A stretch of DNA of 64,000 bases from Riemerella anatipestifer (GCF_035666175.1 NZ_CP142016.1:1860001-1924000); one strand, 5' to 3'; counted from the first letter of the stretch, positions 35,059-44,476 are shown. Notes: generated from the letters alone by a model not told the origin. Program-made: numbers and translations.

Positions 35059-35089
35059 CAAAGATAGTAAAAATACTAACATTATCAAA
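35059..35089 (-). promoter_or_regulatory. hicAB promoter with palindromic operator
   Basis: On the minus strand TTTG (complement of 35086-35089) and TATCTTTG (complement of 35059-35066) are spaced by exactly 19 bp. The palindrome TAGTA-N4-TACTA (35065-35078) sits between the two boxes, a plausible HicB operator. Confidence 0.78.
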
Positions 35090-35107
35090 ATTTTTAAACT
35101 AAAAAAT

Positions 35108-35380
35108 TTAACTTCTCATTTCTATTTCACTCTCCATTAGAGCAAGGGCGTTTTCAACGGTTTTCACGGTAACCTTGCATTGGCTGGCGGTTAATTCCTT
35201 TCGTTCTTTATTGCTCTCTATCCAAGAGTAACGCTTGTAAACTTCAGCGATAGAGTAGTAGTCAATAGCGGTGCTAATGGTCTTAACTCCAGCAAGAGAA
35301 AGTTTGTATAACATTTCTAGGTTTTTCTCTATAACCTCGTTTATTTTGAAATGATTTGGATTTTCTACTCTTATTTCCAT
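35108..35380 (-). CDS. Small phage protein between tape measure and hicA
   Basis: With the start at 35380, the 90-residue protein begins MEIRVENPNHFKINEVIEKNLEM. It has helical segments and a KVTVKTVENALALMES end. An upstream start at 35434 would lie mostly inside the preceding gene. It overlaps that gene by 10 bp. No family recognised. Confidence 0.55.
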   Translation of the reverse strand: MEIRVENPNHFKINEVIEKNLEMLYKLSLAGVKTISTAIDYYSIAEVYKRYSWIESNKERKELTASQCKVTVKTVENALALMESEIEMRS

Positions 35381-35685
35381 TTTTCGCAGGGTTTTATGTT
35401 TTGTCTTAGTTTGTATGAAAGAACGCAACCGCAAAGACTACAGGAGCGTTTGCTTAATTGTGGTATTTTTTCGTCTATAACGACCATTGTGGATACTTTT
35501 TCTTCCTGATTGTACTCGCATTTATAGCAATGGTTTGTATATCTTTCTTCGGCTATTTTAGTGGCTGATTTTATGCCTAAGTGAAAGTTTGTCATACCCA
35601 CTGCTACTGCCTTGATTGTTTTGGCTATTTCTGGGTTTTCTTCTTTTTTCATAGATGAAATTAACCTTTCTATTTTTTCTTTCAT
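35371..35685 (-). CDS. Small Cys-rich (zinc-ribbon-like) phage protein
   Basis: The 104-residue protein has an N-terminal helix and then CYKCEYN and CSLCGCVL, a CxxC...CxxC pair likely to bind zinc. It follows the tape measure gene by 10 bp. Similar ribbon proteins occur near tail genes in Bacteroidetes phages; function unknown. Confidence 0.6.
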   Translation of the reverse strand: MKEKIERLISSMKKEENPEIAKTIKAVAVGMTNFHLGIKSATKIAEERYTNHCYKCEYNQEEKVSTMVVIDEKIPQLSKRSCSLCGCVLSYKLRQNIKPCEKWK

Positions 35686-35695
35686 ATTTGTAAAA

Positions 35696-38600
35696 TTAAA
35701 AACTAGATGAACCTTTTAAATTACTATCACTTCCTGCTTCCACAATACCGCTTTGGCTTCCTGCGTGAGTACCCATTATCGCTCCTTCGTAAACGGCTTC
35801 TTTTACCGCTTCTACTAAAGCTACATCGTCCCTTTTTTGAGTGAGCGAACGCTGTACTCCTGCTATATTTCCACCAACTACACCGCCTCTCGCAAATTTC
35901 ACTCCTCCACCTGCTACATTGATGTCAGAAAGCAAGTCTTTAAATATGGACGCTGAAATTTTATTGATAATAATTTCTCCGCCTTCTGCTTCTATCATTC
36001 CGTTAGGAGTAATTATAGGAACACCCCCTTGTGCGTGGCTTTTACCCTCTATAAACATTCCTCTTTGTGCCTTTGGGGTTTGGACGCTCATTATTTTTCT
36101 AACAGACTGCAAACCACTAGAAAGTATTACTCCTGCGTTAACTACTTTTGCGATGGTTCCCATTGGCTCTGGTAAGGTGGACTTTGAGGAAAGTACTTCC
36201 GTAACTCCCTGATAAGTGTTAATAGTTGCTTGAGCAATACCCGCTGCTTTACCTGCCTCTGTATTTTCTCCAAGAAGTGTTTTGATGTTTCCAAATGTTT
36301 CAGCATACCTGCTCAATCTGTCCTTTTGTTTTTCTTTTTCTATTTCTTTTGTTTGCTCGGCGTATTTCCTTTCTATGTTATTTATTTGTTCTAACTTGTT
36401 TTGCAGTCTAAGTTTGTCATTTTCGTCATCGGTAGCTTGTATTTGTGCTTCTAATTCTTTTCTTTGATTTTTTATTTCTGTTTCTGAAATGTAGCCGTCG
36501 TTATCTGCGTCCATTTTCAGTTTGTGTTCTTCATAAAGGCTTTCGGCTAGTGCATTTAGTTTTTCTTGTTTATCCTCATCGGCTTGTACTTTTCTTATTT
36601 CGTATTCGTTCGCATTTTGCTCTTTTAGGTCTAAAATCTTTTGTTGAAATTCAATAGCTCTAGCTAGTTTCTTATCTTCTTTGGTTTGCTTCTCAAATTT
36701 CTCATTATTTTCTTTGATTTTTATTTGAGTTTCCTGTTCTAGCTTGGCTCTTTGTTCGGAGTATTCATTTTCAATTAAAATAAGCTCATTTTTGAGATTT
36801 TGAAGCTCTTGCTTTTCGTTACTATTAAGTGTTTTTTTATTATTAAGCTCACTTATTTTAATTTTAACAACTTTCTCCTTTAGTTGCTGTTCTTGTGCTA
36901 AAATGTCAAGTTGTTTTTTCTGTACCTCTTTTAAATATTCGTTTTGTAGCCTTAACTTTTCTGAGGTCAGCCTTTTTTCATCTTTTAGTTTTTCTGAATT
37001 GACACGGATATATTCGGCAAGTTCAATCTGAGCCTGTTTTATAGATTGCTCACTAGCTTCTTTTTGAAGCTCTAAGGCTTTTTTTGCTTCGGCTTCTATT
37101 TTTTTACTTGCGTCGTCTTTATTCTTGTCGCTTTTTCCTTTTTCCTTTTTTTGGTCTGCTGTGCCGTCAAAGTTATTTGTCGGTTTGTTTGTTTCATCTT
37201 TCTGGTTTCTTCTATCCTCAATTATACGCTGTGCGGTAGCATCTGCTTTTATTTTTTCGTTATATTTATTCCTGTAGTTATTAGCTTCTGTAACCCCTCC
37301 TTTGTGTAAATTTTTACCGAAATCGCTAGCAATACCGCCTATGTCTTTTTTAATTTTTATCATAGAGGCTTTGAAGTTTTTGGCGTCCGCTAAAGCTCCG
37401 TCAAAGTCGCCTTTAAAAAACTTACCAATAGCCCCTGCTCCTTTTGCAAAATTTTGGAGTAAGTCAGATAGAAGCGTTTTAATCTGAGAAAAAGAAGACT
37501 GAACGGTGCTAGGCAATGAAATAAAAACCCCTCTTACATATTTTGAAGAGGCGATAAACTCCCTGTCAAATGTTTTAAGCCACGCAAGTGTGTCATAAAA
37601 CCCTTTTTTAAAAGAAATGGTTAGTTTCTCCCAATCTCTTTTCAAAGCTAGAATTTCATCAGATTTTAGAGCGTCATATTTTGCTTCTCCCAACTCATTA
37701 TAATCATCTATTTGCTCTTTTATTGTTTTTTGTAAATCGGTCAGTTCTCCTCCTTGCTCAATAACCGCTAAGGTTACTGCGTCCATTACTTTAGCAAATC
37801 CTCCTGCGTCTTCTCCTGCACCTCTGAAAATGTCAGCTGTAAGTTGTGCCTGTTGTTTTTGAGTTAGATTGTATTTTTCAGACTCTTTGTTTATTTCTAC
37901 TAGAGCGTCTTTTACGCTCATTTTACCTGTGTTTACCTTTTGCAGTAATTCATCTGTAAACCCAGCCCCAAAAGCATTAACTAAAGCATCTCTTGTAGAT
38001 TTAGTTTGCTCCTTGATGGAAATAGAAAACTCTTTTATCGCATCAGGCAATTTGTCCTTATAAATGCCTAAGTCGTAACCTGCATTTATTATATTTATGA
38101 ACTCTTTAGCTGAGAATCCTGCTTGAGCAAAGAAAGTAGGATATTCTCTTATACTATCCAGATATTCACTATTAGCCGCACCTCCTCTTATCGCTCCGTC
38201 TTCTATCCTGTTTAGGGCTTCTTCGTAAGTGATACCAAACTCATTAACGAGGGCTTTTGCTGATTCTAAAGTTTCCTTTCTGTCTAAGCCTAAAATATCT
38301 TCTAAAGTTTGGCTTTTTATGGTTACTTTATCTAGCATTTCCCCCTTTAGATTGGTTACCTGTTGGGTTAGCTTGTTGGCTTCTAGTAAAGCGGAGTTAT
38401 ATTCCCAAATCTCCTTTACGGCAAGACCTATGCCTGTTGCTACTCCTGTAACTATGGCAAGTACAGCGGTTAATGGGTTAGACATCAAGGTTGCCCATAA
38501 TGCCCTTGCGGAAGTAGCGACGCCTTGTAATCCTGTTTTAACTACAGCGAAGGCTTCCGTTGCATTTCCTTTTTTTAATTCATCAATACTATTTGATATA

Positions 38601-39544
38601 CTGATGAAATGGGAGCTTACTTCTTCACTGAAAACCTTAACACCTTCGCCATTAGCTATAAGCTCTTTTCTGTAGGCTTCTTGCTCTTTTTTTAGCTTTG
38701 AAATTTTATTTGAAACACTATCTAGCTTTTTGTTGGTGTCGGCTATACTTCTGTTGTAATCTTCATTAGAAATTTTATTTTGTTTATACTGTTTGTCAAG
38801 CTCTGATAAGGTGTTTTTTAAAGCCCTTTCTTTTTTTTCTAAGACACCTGTTTCCTCAATAGCTTTCTTCATTTGGTCTTTATAATCTCCCACAGAGCGG
38901 TGGTTATCTCCGACGGCTTTATCTAAGGATTTAAGTTCTTCGTTTAGTTTTTCTGCCTTGCTTGTAGTTTCTTCATACTCTCTTTTTAAAGCCTTGAATT
39001 TGATTGTGTTTTCCTGACCCTCATTGCTTAGTTTAAGTAGAGTAGCCCCTAAGTCCTTTGACTTTATTTTGAGAGCGTCTAGTTCTTGACTGGCTTTCTT
39101 GTAGCTTCCTGTGCTTTCATCTATTGTCCCTATGCCTCCGTCTAGTATTTTGTTGAGCATATTATTTTCTAAGCGGAGGTTTTTTATTGATTGCTGTAGA
39201 TTATTATTTTTTATTATACATTCGGATAGCCCATTACCATATTCAATGTGTTTATTTTGAATATTATTAACCTCTTTATTGCTTTTTTTTAGCTCTTCTT
39301 TATATTTTTCTTGGGTAATAATACCTTCTTTAAGGTTAGTTTTAAGTTGGTTTTGGAGCTTATACTGTTCTTCTAGTCTTGCATCTAGTAGTTTGAACTC
39401 TAAAGAGTATTCTTTTATTCTTGATTTTCCAAGTTTAAGCTCTTCGCTTAATCTGTCAATTTCTTTAATGTTATTAGCTATGCCCTCGGTTACTTTCTGT
39501 GTATCCCAGCTAAAAGTTCCTAAATCTATTGTTTTATTACTCAT
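35696..39544 (-). CDS. Tail tape measure protein
   Basis: At 1282 residues this is the longest phage gene. About residues 20-300 and 780-1100 are long Lys/Glu-rich coiled coils. A central membrane-like stretch (ALWATLMSNPLTAVLAIVTGVATGI, written here in parts: residues about 350-380) and a C-terminal Gly-rich domain (GGVPIITPNGMIEAEGG, FARGGVVGG) are typical. It sets siphophage tail length and aids DNA entry. It overlaps the preceding tail gene by one base. An EF-hand-like DADNDGYISETE stretch near residue 1025 may bind calcium. Confidence 0.88.
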   Translation of the reverse strand: MSNKTIDLGTFSWDTQKVTEGIANNIKEIDRLSEELKLGKSRIKEYSLEFKLLDARLEEQYKLQNQLKTNLKEGIITQEKYKEELKKSNKEVNNIQNKHIEYGNGLSECIIKNNNLQQSIKNLRLENNMLNKILDGGIGTIDESTGSYKKASQELDALKIKSKDLGATLLKLSNEGQENTIKFKALKREYEETTSKAEKLNEELKSLDKAVGDNHRSVGDYKDQMKKAIEETGVLEKKERALKNTLSELDKQYKQNKISNEDYNRSIADTNKKLDSVSNKISKLKKEQEAYRKELIANGEGVKVFSEEVSSHFISISNSIDELKKGNATEAFAVVKTGLQGVATSARALWATLMSNPLTAVLAIVTGVATGIGLAVKEIWEYNSALLEANKLTQQVTNLKGEMLDKVTIKSQTLEDILGLDRKETLESAKALVNEFGITYEEALNRIEDGAIRGGAANSEYLDSIREYPTFFAQAGFSAKEFINIINAGYDLGIYKDKLPDAIKEFSISIKEQTKSTRDALVNAFGAGFTDELLQKVNTGKMSVKDALVEINKESEKYNLTQKQQAQLTADIFRGAGEDAGGFAKVMDAVTLAVIEQGGELTDLQKTIKEQIDDYNELGEAKYDALKSDEILALKRDWEKLTISFKKGFYDTLAWLKTFDREFIASSKYVRGVFISLPSTVQSSFSQIKTLLSDLLQNFAKGAGAIGKFFKGDFDGALADAKNFKASMIKIKKDIGGIASDFGKNLHKGGVTEANNYRNKYNEKIKADATAQRIIEDRRNQKDETNKPTNNFDGTADQKKEKGKSDKNKDDASKKIEAEAKKALELQKEASEQSIKQAQIELAEYIRVNSEKLKDEKRLTSEKLRLQNEYLKEVQKKQLDILAQEQQLKEKVVKIKISELNNKKTLNSNEKQELQNLKNELILIENEYSEQRAKLEQETQIKIKENNEKFEKQTKEDKKLARAIEFQQKILDLKEQNANEYEIRKVQADEDKQEKLNALAESLYEEHKLKMDADNDGYISETEIKNQRKELEAQIQATDDENDKLRLQNKLEQINNIERKYAEQTKEIEKEKQKDRLSRYAETFGNIKTLLGENTEAGKAAGIAQATINTYQGVTEVLSSKSTLPEPMGTIAKVVNAGVILSSGLQSVRKIMSVQTPKAQRGMFIEGKSHAQGGVPIITPNGMIEAEGGEIIINKISASIFKDLLSDINVAGGGVKFARGGVVGGNIAGVQRSLTQKRDDVALVEAVKEAVYEGAIMGTHAGSQSGIVEAGSDSNLKGSSSF

Positions 39545-41901
39545 TATTGTCTAGTGTATTTTAGAGTGTTAGAATAGTAAACCTCATCTCTGTTGGTAGT
39601 TAGCTTTAGTCTAAACTCATTCAGTCCGTCTGTTAAATCCGTGTAGGTTATTGACGGTACGGAAGCGTCTAAGTAGTCTGACCACTCCATACCTGTGTTA
39701 GCATTTCTGATTTGAAAAGTGTGTCCTACTATTACGCCTGTCGTTCCTAGAACATCTATTGAAACCCAATTTTGTTTGCCTGTCCTGTCCTCAAATTGGT
39801 CAGTCCAAGTATTAGCGTCTGATGAATCCATATCCCACGCTATCTCTGACCCCAATTCAGGCATTGGGGTAGTTATGGCGGTAATTCCTGTTTTATCTAC
39901 TTTTACAAATACAGCCTTTGCCTCTTTGGTTGAGGTAGTGTATCTTAATGCATCAAGTAAATAATAATGCCCCTCTTGTTGGAAGTAGTAGAGTTTATCA
40001 AAACTAAGGCTTAGTATATCTATCAAGTTTAAGTTTAGGTTTATGGTGTGTAACCTAGACCTGCTGATAATCTTTCTTAAATCGTTATAATACTTACTTA
40101 TCAGGCTTCCCCAACTCAAACCGTCAAAGTGAGCAACAGCTACTTTATTCGTTGCTTTGTCCTTGTTGAATACCTTGCTCCCTAAGGATACATTTGTAGA
40201 TACTTCGTTTATTCTGATGAGGTGGAAACGCTTTTGTAAAGGCTTGTATTTGATAGGTTCTTCGCCGTCTTTAGGTCTTTCTTTTATTTCTTTGTCAAAG
40301 AATTTCATCAGTAGAACGCTTTGGCTTGTGTCGCCTAGATAAAAGTTTTCTGTTGCTTCTCTTTCAGGGCTGTAAAACTTAGAACTAAAAGCCTCTTTTT
40401 CTGCGTCTAGGTTGATATTATCTACTTTTATACTACCATTATTATAGTCTTCTTCTTTGTCGTTGTATTGGAGTTTAAAGGTGTTTTCTTGGGCGTATTG
40501 ACCAAACAAATAAGTTTCGGATTCTCTATTGATATATTTGTCCGTCCAATCTATGGCTTCTGCATTTACACGCTCCGAAATCGTAAGATATTTAACCTCC
40601 TTTTTATCTACATCTACCAATGGTGTAAGCCCAAAGCGGTTAAGTATTTCTTTATAGAAATCAGTCATTGATAGTTGGCTGAGGTCTTGGGTGTATACAG
40701 GATTAGCATTTGGGTAGCCTATTATAGATAATGTACCTCTTAGTCCCTTAATATCCCCATGACTTCTATTAGGAATACCTTCTTCTTTTAGAATGAAGTA
40801 AACGAGAGTATTGTCTTCTTTTATTTCAAAATTAATTTTTTTAGTGATTTTGTTTACAGTTGTGTCTTCTTTTGGTAAAGAGTATTCTATTCTGTTTACA
40901 TCATCGTTATAAATCTCTCTCAATGGTTTATCTTCCTTAGATTGGCAAACCGCTAGTGTGATTTTTTCTCCAGCAAATAAATACTCTCCACCCTCCGAAT
41001 TGAAGTCAAAGGAATAAACGCCCTTTTTCTTGAATAGTAAATGCGAAAATATTGCTCTTGATAGCTTTGTTCCACTAGATGGTGTCCTATAAATAGGTTT
41101 GTAAACTTCGTTTTCTTTGAATGTTTTAACTTCTCCGCCGTTACCAAGTCTTCTCTCATAATCAAATGTGCGGTAACTAGTAGGACTAATAGGGATACTA
41201 TATGAATTACCTGTAAAAAAAATATCTGCACTATCAAACACATTTTCTTCCTGCAGTCCTACAGATTTTGAGTAAGTCAGCCAAAGATTATTGAAATCTT
41301 GGGTGTCAAATATAGAGCCTGCATAAGTAAATCCTGCGTATTTGTGCATTTTATCCCAAAGATATTTTACAGCTACGGAGGGAGCGATAGGGTCAATATT
41401 GATTATCTTAGTTCTGTCTTTGTCGTAATGTGTCAGACCATTGTAATCAGCAATAGGGTATTTGTAGTAAGGGTTATCTATGGAGTTGATAACGGTGTCT
41501 ATATTTTTCTCGTGTTGTATCTCTGACAAGTCTGTAATATCAGACATATTTTTATTTTGGATAGCTTTAAAAAAGTCAATAACTCCTGATGATATAGCTA
41601 CTTTGTAATCCTCTTTTGTGGTTTCAATAAGTTTTAACCACCCTTTGTTTATTATAGTATAACCGTCTATCTTTAGCGTAGCCTCCATTTTCCTGTAAGG
41701 AATAGTTGAGGTGTCGCCCATAAGACCTACCCCCTCAAATATCTGAATGTTTGCAGGGGTTCTAGGGAGGGAAAAATGATAAGTAAAATCAGTCTCCCTA
41801 GTGTTTATATCTGAAATCCTGTTTACTTGATAATTAACTGTGATTTTCTCGCCTGTTCTTAGGTCTGTTTCTCTGCCTTCTAAAAATAGCTGTACGCTCA
41901 T
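39544..41901 (-). CDS. Large tail protein upstream of the tape measure
   Basis: The 785-residue protein starts MSVQLFLEGRETDLRTGEKI and contains SFSLPRTPANIQIFEGVGLMG-like segments, then beta-rich domains, ending in a fibronectin-III-like segment (SVPSITYTDLTDGLNEFRLKL). Its placement just before the tape measure and its length suggest a baseplate or tail-tip component. It is first in its transcription unit behind a late-promoter motif and was next to the point of IS insertion. Confidence 0.65.
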   Translation of the reverse strand: MSVQLFLEGRETDLRTGEKITVNYQVNRISDINTRETDFTYHFSLPRTPANIQIFEGVGLMGDTSTIPYRKMEATLKIDGYTIINKGWLKLIETTKEDYKVAISSGVIDFFKAIQNKNMSDITDLSEIQHEKNIDTVINSIDNPYYKYPIADYNGLTHYDKDRTKIINIDPIAPSVAVKYLWDKMHKYAGFTYAGSIFDTQDFNNLWLTYSKSVGLQEENVFDSADIFFTGNSYSIPISPTSYRTFDYERRLGNGGEVKTFKENEVYKPIYRTPSSGTKLSRAIFSHLLFKKKGVYSFDFNSEGGEYLFAGEKITLAVCQSKEDKPLREIYNDDVNRIEYSLPKEDTTVNKITKKINFEIKEDNTLVYFILKEEGIPNRSHGDIKGLRGTLSIIGYPNANPVYTQDLSQLSMTDFYKEILNRFGLTPLVDVDKKEVKYLTISERVNAEAIDWTDKYINRESETYLFGQYAQENTFKLQYNDKEEDYNNGSIKVDNINLDAEKEAFSSKFYSPEREATENFYLGDTSQSVLLMKFFDKEIKERPKDGEEPIKYKPLQKRFHLIRINEVSTNVSLGSKVFNKDKATNKVAVAHFDGLSWGSLISKYYNDLRKIISRSRLHTINLNLNLIDILSLSFDKLYYFQQEGHYYLLDALRYTTSTKEAKAVFVKVDKTGITAITTPMPELGSEIAWDMDSSDANTWTDQFEDRTGKQNWVSIDVLGTTGVIVGHTFQIRNANTGMEWSDYLDASVPSITYTDLTDGLNEFRLKLTTNRDEVYYSNTLKYTRQ

Positions 41902-41923
41902 AATTAAGTAAATTTTTAATATA

Positions 41924-41943
41924 CAAATATACTAAAAAGTAAA
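41924..41943 (-). promoter_or_regulatory. Late-promoter motif, copy 3 (second tail module)
   Basis: The minus strand reads GTTTACTTTTTAG then TATATTTG (complement of 41924-41931). One half-site (AGTAAA at 41938-41943) is present; the second TTTACT arm is lost. It lies 22 bp before the large tail gene. Confidence 0.65.
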
Positions 41944-41990
41944 CTTTTAAAATACATTTGTTAAAAATTTTATAGACTGTATTTGTTTTA

Positions 41991-42970
41991 ACTCGTTGTG
42001 CATTTTAAATAATACTGATTTTTAGATGATTTAATTTTCTTTGGAAGATAAATTTATTGATATATTGAATAACCGTTGCGGCGGTTATTTTACTGATTAT
42101 CCTTGTTTTAAAGCCTTCAAAAGTTTTAGCATAGTTTCTTTTAATCATAAATTGGTCGCAAAGTTGAGAGAAAAATGTCTCAATTCGTTTTCGCTTTTTC
42201 TTGTACAATGAAAATTGAGGAATATAATCTTTCTGATTACTTCTCATTGGTGTATCTAATTTAATATTAGCATAGTTAAATAAATCTATTTGAACTTTTG
42301 CTGATAAATAGCCTCTATCTCCAATTAAAGTACAGTTTCGCATTTGCTCACCACTATCTTTTAAATAGTGGATGTCGTGAACGGATGCAGGGCTTATATC
42401 AAAATTCTTAATCACACCATTTAAAGAACATACTGCGTGTAGTTTATAGCCATAGAAATATAATTTCTGTGAAGCACAATAACCATATGTTGGTGAAGAA
42501 TAGGATTGCTCTTTACAAATTTTTGAACGAGTAGAACGAGCGTTTTCACAAACTTTCATTGGCATGCTATCAACGATAAAAATATCTTCAAACTCATTGA
42601 ACTCCATCGAAATACGCTGTCTAATTTGCTCTGTTTGTAGGGATAGTCTTCGTTTTCGCTTATTGTAAACACTTCTTTCAATTTTGTTTATCAGAGAGTT
42701 TGGCAATTTTCTAAATAACTGTAATTCGCTATCAATACTCAAGTATTCAGCAGTAATATTAAGACTTATGACTTCTAAATCGCTCATTTTAGGTGTTCTT
42801 CTCTGATAACTAATCAGTTGATTTTCTGAAAAAAGTCCTAAAACTTCCAAAATTCTTTCATATATTTGCTCTATGTTGTTCATTTATATCGTTTTATAGC
42901 AAAAACAATATACTGATTTTCAGTCTAATAAACAACTCTTGTTTTTTTCATTTCATAATGCACAACGGGT
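41991..42970. mobile_element. IS982-family insertion sequence (ISRa1-like)
   Basis: A 980-bp element is bounded by inverted repeats ACTCGTTGTGCATT (41991-42004) and AATGCACAACGGGT (42957-42970), which differ at one position. An 8-bp target duplication TTGTTTTA flanks it at 41983-41990 and 42971-42978. Both ends and the transposase are complete, so it may still be mobile. It inserted between the second tail module promoter and a lipoprotein gene. Confidence 0.93.
42005..42883 (-). CDS. IS982-family transposase
   Basis: The 292-residue transposase shows a DDE triad: Asp105 in IFIVDSMPM, Asp189 in LIGDRGYLS and Glu235 in RKRIETFFSQL. The overall length and the pattern CASQKLYFYGYKLH match the IS982 family. 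The frame is uninterrupted. It fills almost the whole element. Confidence 0.93.
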   Translation of the reverse strand: MNNIEQIYERILEVLGLFSENQLISYQRRTPKMSDLEVISLNITAEYLSIDSELQLFRKLPNSLINKIERSVYNKRKRRLSLQTEQIRQRISMEFNEFEDIFIVDSMPMKVCENARSTRSKICKEQSYSSPTYGYCASQKLYFYGYKLHAVCSLNGVIKNFDISPASVHDIHYLKDSGEQMRNCTLIGDRGYLSAKVQIDLFNYANIKLDTPMRSNQKDYIPQFSLYKKKRKRIETFFSQLCDQFMIKRNYAKTFEGFKTRIISKITAATVIQYINKFIFQRKLNHLKISII

Positions 42971-43002
42971 TTGTTTTAATATTTTTGTGCAAAATTCAAA
43001 TT

Positions 43003-43323
43003 ATGAGAGCGTTACTATTTTTTGGTTTTGTTTTGTCGTTGGTTTCTTGTAGAGAAGAGAATAGGACATCGCGGTCAGATTGTGACTTCAGGTGTACTTA
43101 TAAAGACTTCGAGTATTATGTAACTTATAAAGTTAATGGAGAGTCTTTAGAGACTATAAGTGTTACAGAAAAGAAGCCTGTTGATAGTGGGTATTATGGC
43201 TCAAGGTGTTCTGAGTATAAAATGAAATATAGGCTTCCTCGTTTTGAAAAGGACGATAAGAAACAAAATGGAGATGGGACTATAACGGAACGACTAAGAG
43301 AAAGGGAGGTTATTTGCAAATAA
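43003..43323 (+). CDS. Small prophage lipoprotein
   Basis: The 106-residue precursor begins MRALLFFGFVLSLVSCREE, a lipoprotein signal with lipobox LVSC. The mature part is polar with several Cys and Tyr residues. I chose the ATG at 43003; an upstream ATG at 42958 lies inside the IS terminal repeat. Small lipoproteins in prophages often change the host surface or exclude other phages, but nothing in the sequence proves this. The IS lies 10 bp upstream of its -7 box and separates it from the old upstream sequence. Confidence 0.7.
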   Translation: MRALLFFGFVLSLVSCREENRTSRSDCDFRCTYKDFEYYVTYKVNGESLETISVTEKKPVDSGYYGSRCSEYKMKYRLPRFEKDDKKQNGDGTITERLREREVICK

Positions 43324-43360
43324 TTCACTATCTTTGTGATAGTTCGCAACCTCAAAAACA

Positions 43361-43383
43361 AACCCATTGAAAAACAATGGGTT
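43361..43383 (+). terminator. Terminator after the lipoprotein gene
   Basis: Stem AACCCATTG / CAATGGGTT with a 5-nt loop, followed by TTGTGTTTTTG. Flanking A- and T-tracts make it possibly bidirectional. Confidence 0.8.
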
Positions 43384-43472
43384 TTGTGTTTTTGTAGGGT
43401 GAGGAAAATTGTTTTTTAAACTATGTCAAGCAGTTTATTTTTTATATTTGTGATTTCTAAAACTTATTTTGA

Positions 43473-44306
43473 ATGGCTGGATTTTACATATTTTGTGATG
43501 AATCTATTAAAAAAGGAAAATATTATTCTAACTTCTATGGTGGATTGCTGATTGATAAAAATGATTTTGAAAAAGCAAATAATCTGTTATTAAGTAGTCT
43601 GCGAGATTTAAATATAGAAAACTCTGAGCTAAAATGGAGTTCTGTAAACACATACGGTTTGCAAAGTTATGTTCAAATGATGAATGTCTTTTTTGAACTG
43701 ATAAAAAACAACACAATAAAGGTAAGAATTATGTTTACGGACAATCGCTTCTTAACACAGGATTTACCTCGTGAATACCATAAAAAAGAATATCATTTAC
43801 TCTATTATCAGTTTCTAAAACACGCTTTTGGGTTATCATATATAAATTCAGATATTCCAATAGATTTAGAGATTTTTTTTGATGAACTCCCTGATAAAAA
43901 ACAGAAGAACGAAGACTTTAAAAAATTCGTGTATGGTATACAGTTTTTACCTAATTTCATTAGTTCAAAAATTAACATAAAAAAGGAGGCTATATACGAA
44001 GTAGATTCTAAAAAACACCTTTTAATGCAATGTTTAGATGTTGTTTTGGGAGCAATAGCCTTTAGATTAAATGATATGCACAAGGAGAAACCAGTAGGCT
44101 CTCGCAGAAGAGGCAAAAGAACTATCGCAAAAGAAAAACTATACAAACATATCAATAAAAAAATAAGAGAAATACGCCCTAATTTCAATATTGGTATTAC
44201 TACTGGTACAGATGGAGACCTTTTAAACAGATTCTTACACCCCTATAGACACTGGTTATTTATACCTAAAAATGCATCATACGGAACAAATGATGAAGAC
44301 GAATAA
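43473..44306 (+). CDS. DUF3800 domain protein
   Basis: The 277-residue protein opens with YIFCDESIKKGKYYSNFYGGLLI, the DxS motif and strand pattern of DUF3800, an RNase-H-like fold of unproven activity. Further motifs are MFTDNRF, EIFFDELP and DVVLGAIAFRLND. Family members occur in phages, islands and defence contexts. It has its own promoter (TATATTTG at 43443-43450) and stands alone on the plus strand between a lipoprotein and the antirepressor operon. Confidence 0.8.
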   Translation: MAGFYIFCDESIKKGKYYSNFYGGLLIDKNDFEKANNLLLSSLRDLNIENSELKWSSVNTYGLQSYVQMMNVFFELIKNNTIKVRIMFTDNRFLTQDLPREYHKKEYHLLYYQFLKHAFGLSYINSDIPIDLEIFFDELPDKKQKNEDFKKFVYGIQFLPNFISSKINIKKEAIYEVDSKKHLLMQCLDVVLGAIAFRLNDMHKEKPVGSRRRGKRTIAKEKLYKHINKKIREIRPNFNIGITTGTDGDLLNRFLHPYRHWLFIPKNASYGTNDEDE

Positions 44307-44340
44307 AAAAAGAAAAGCCCAAAACACCTCTAAAAAACCC

Positions 44341-44357
44341 TCTGCGTAGTACGCAGA
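44341..44357. repeat. 17-bp perfect palindrome
   Basis: TCTGCGTA-G-TACGCAGA lies 35 bp after the DUF3800 stop and about 100 bp upstream of the antirepressor promoter. With a single-base centre it is better as a protein-binding site than as an RNA hairpin. Confidence 0.6.
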
Positions 44358-44441
44358 ACTTCGAGATACTAAAGACTTTTCTACTGCAAATATACAAAAA
44401 AAAATAAAACTACAAATATTTACACAAAAATAACTAAAAAA

Positions 44442-44472
44442 TTTGCACAGTAAAAAAATAGTCGTATATTTG
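44442..44472 (+). promoter_or_regulatory. Promoter of the structured RNA and antirepressor operon
   Basis: TTTG at 44442-44445 and TATATTTG at 44465-44472 have the ideal 19-bp spacer. Transcription should start close to 44477-44480, exactly at the first arm of the structured leader. Confidence 0.85.
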
Positions 44473-44476
44473 CAGT

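Noticed and set aside
42958-43002. Upstream ATG for the lipoprotein
   Set aside because: It lies in the IS terminal repeat and would bury the lipoprotein signal peptide.
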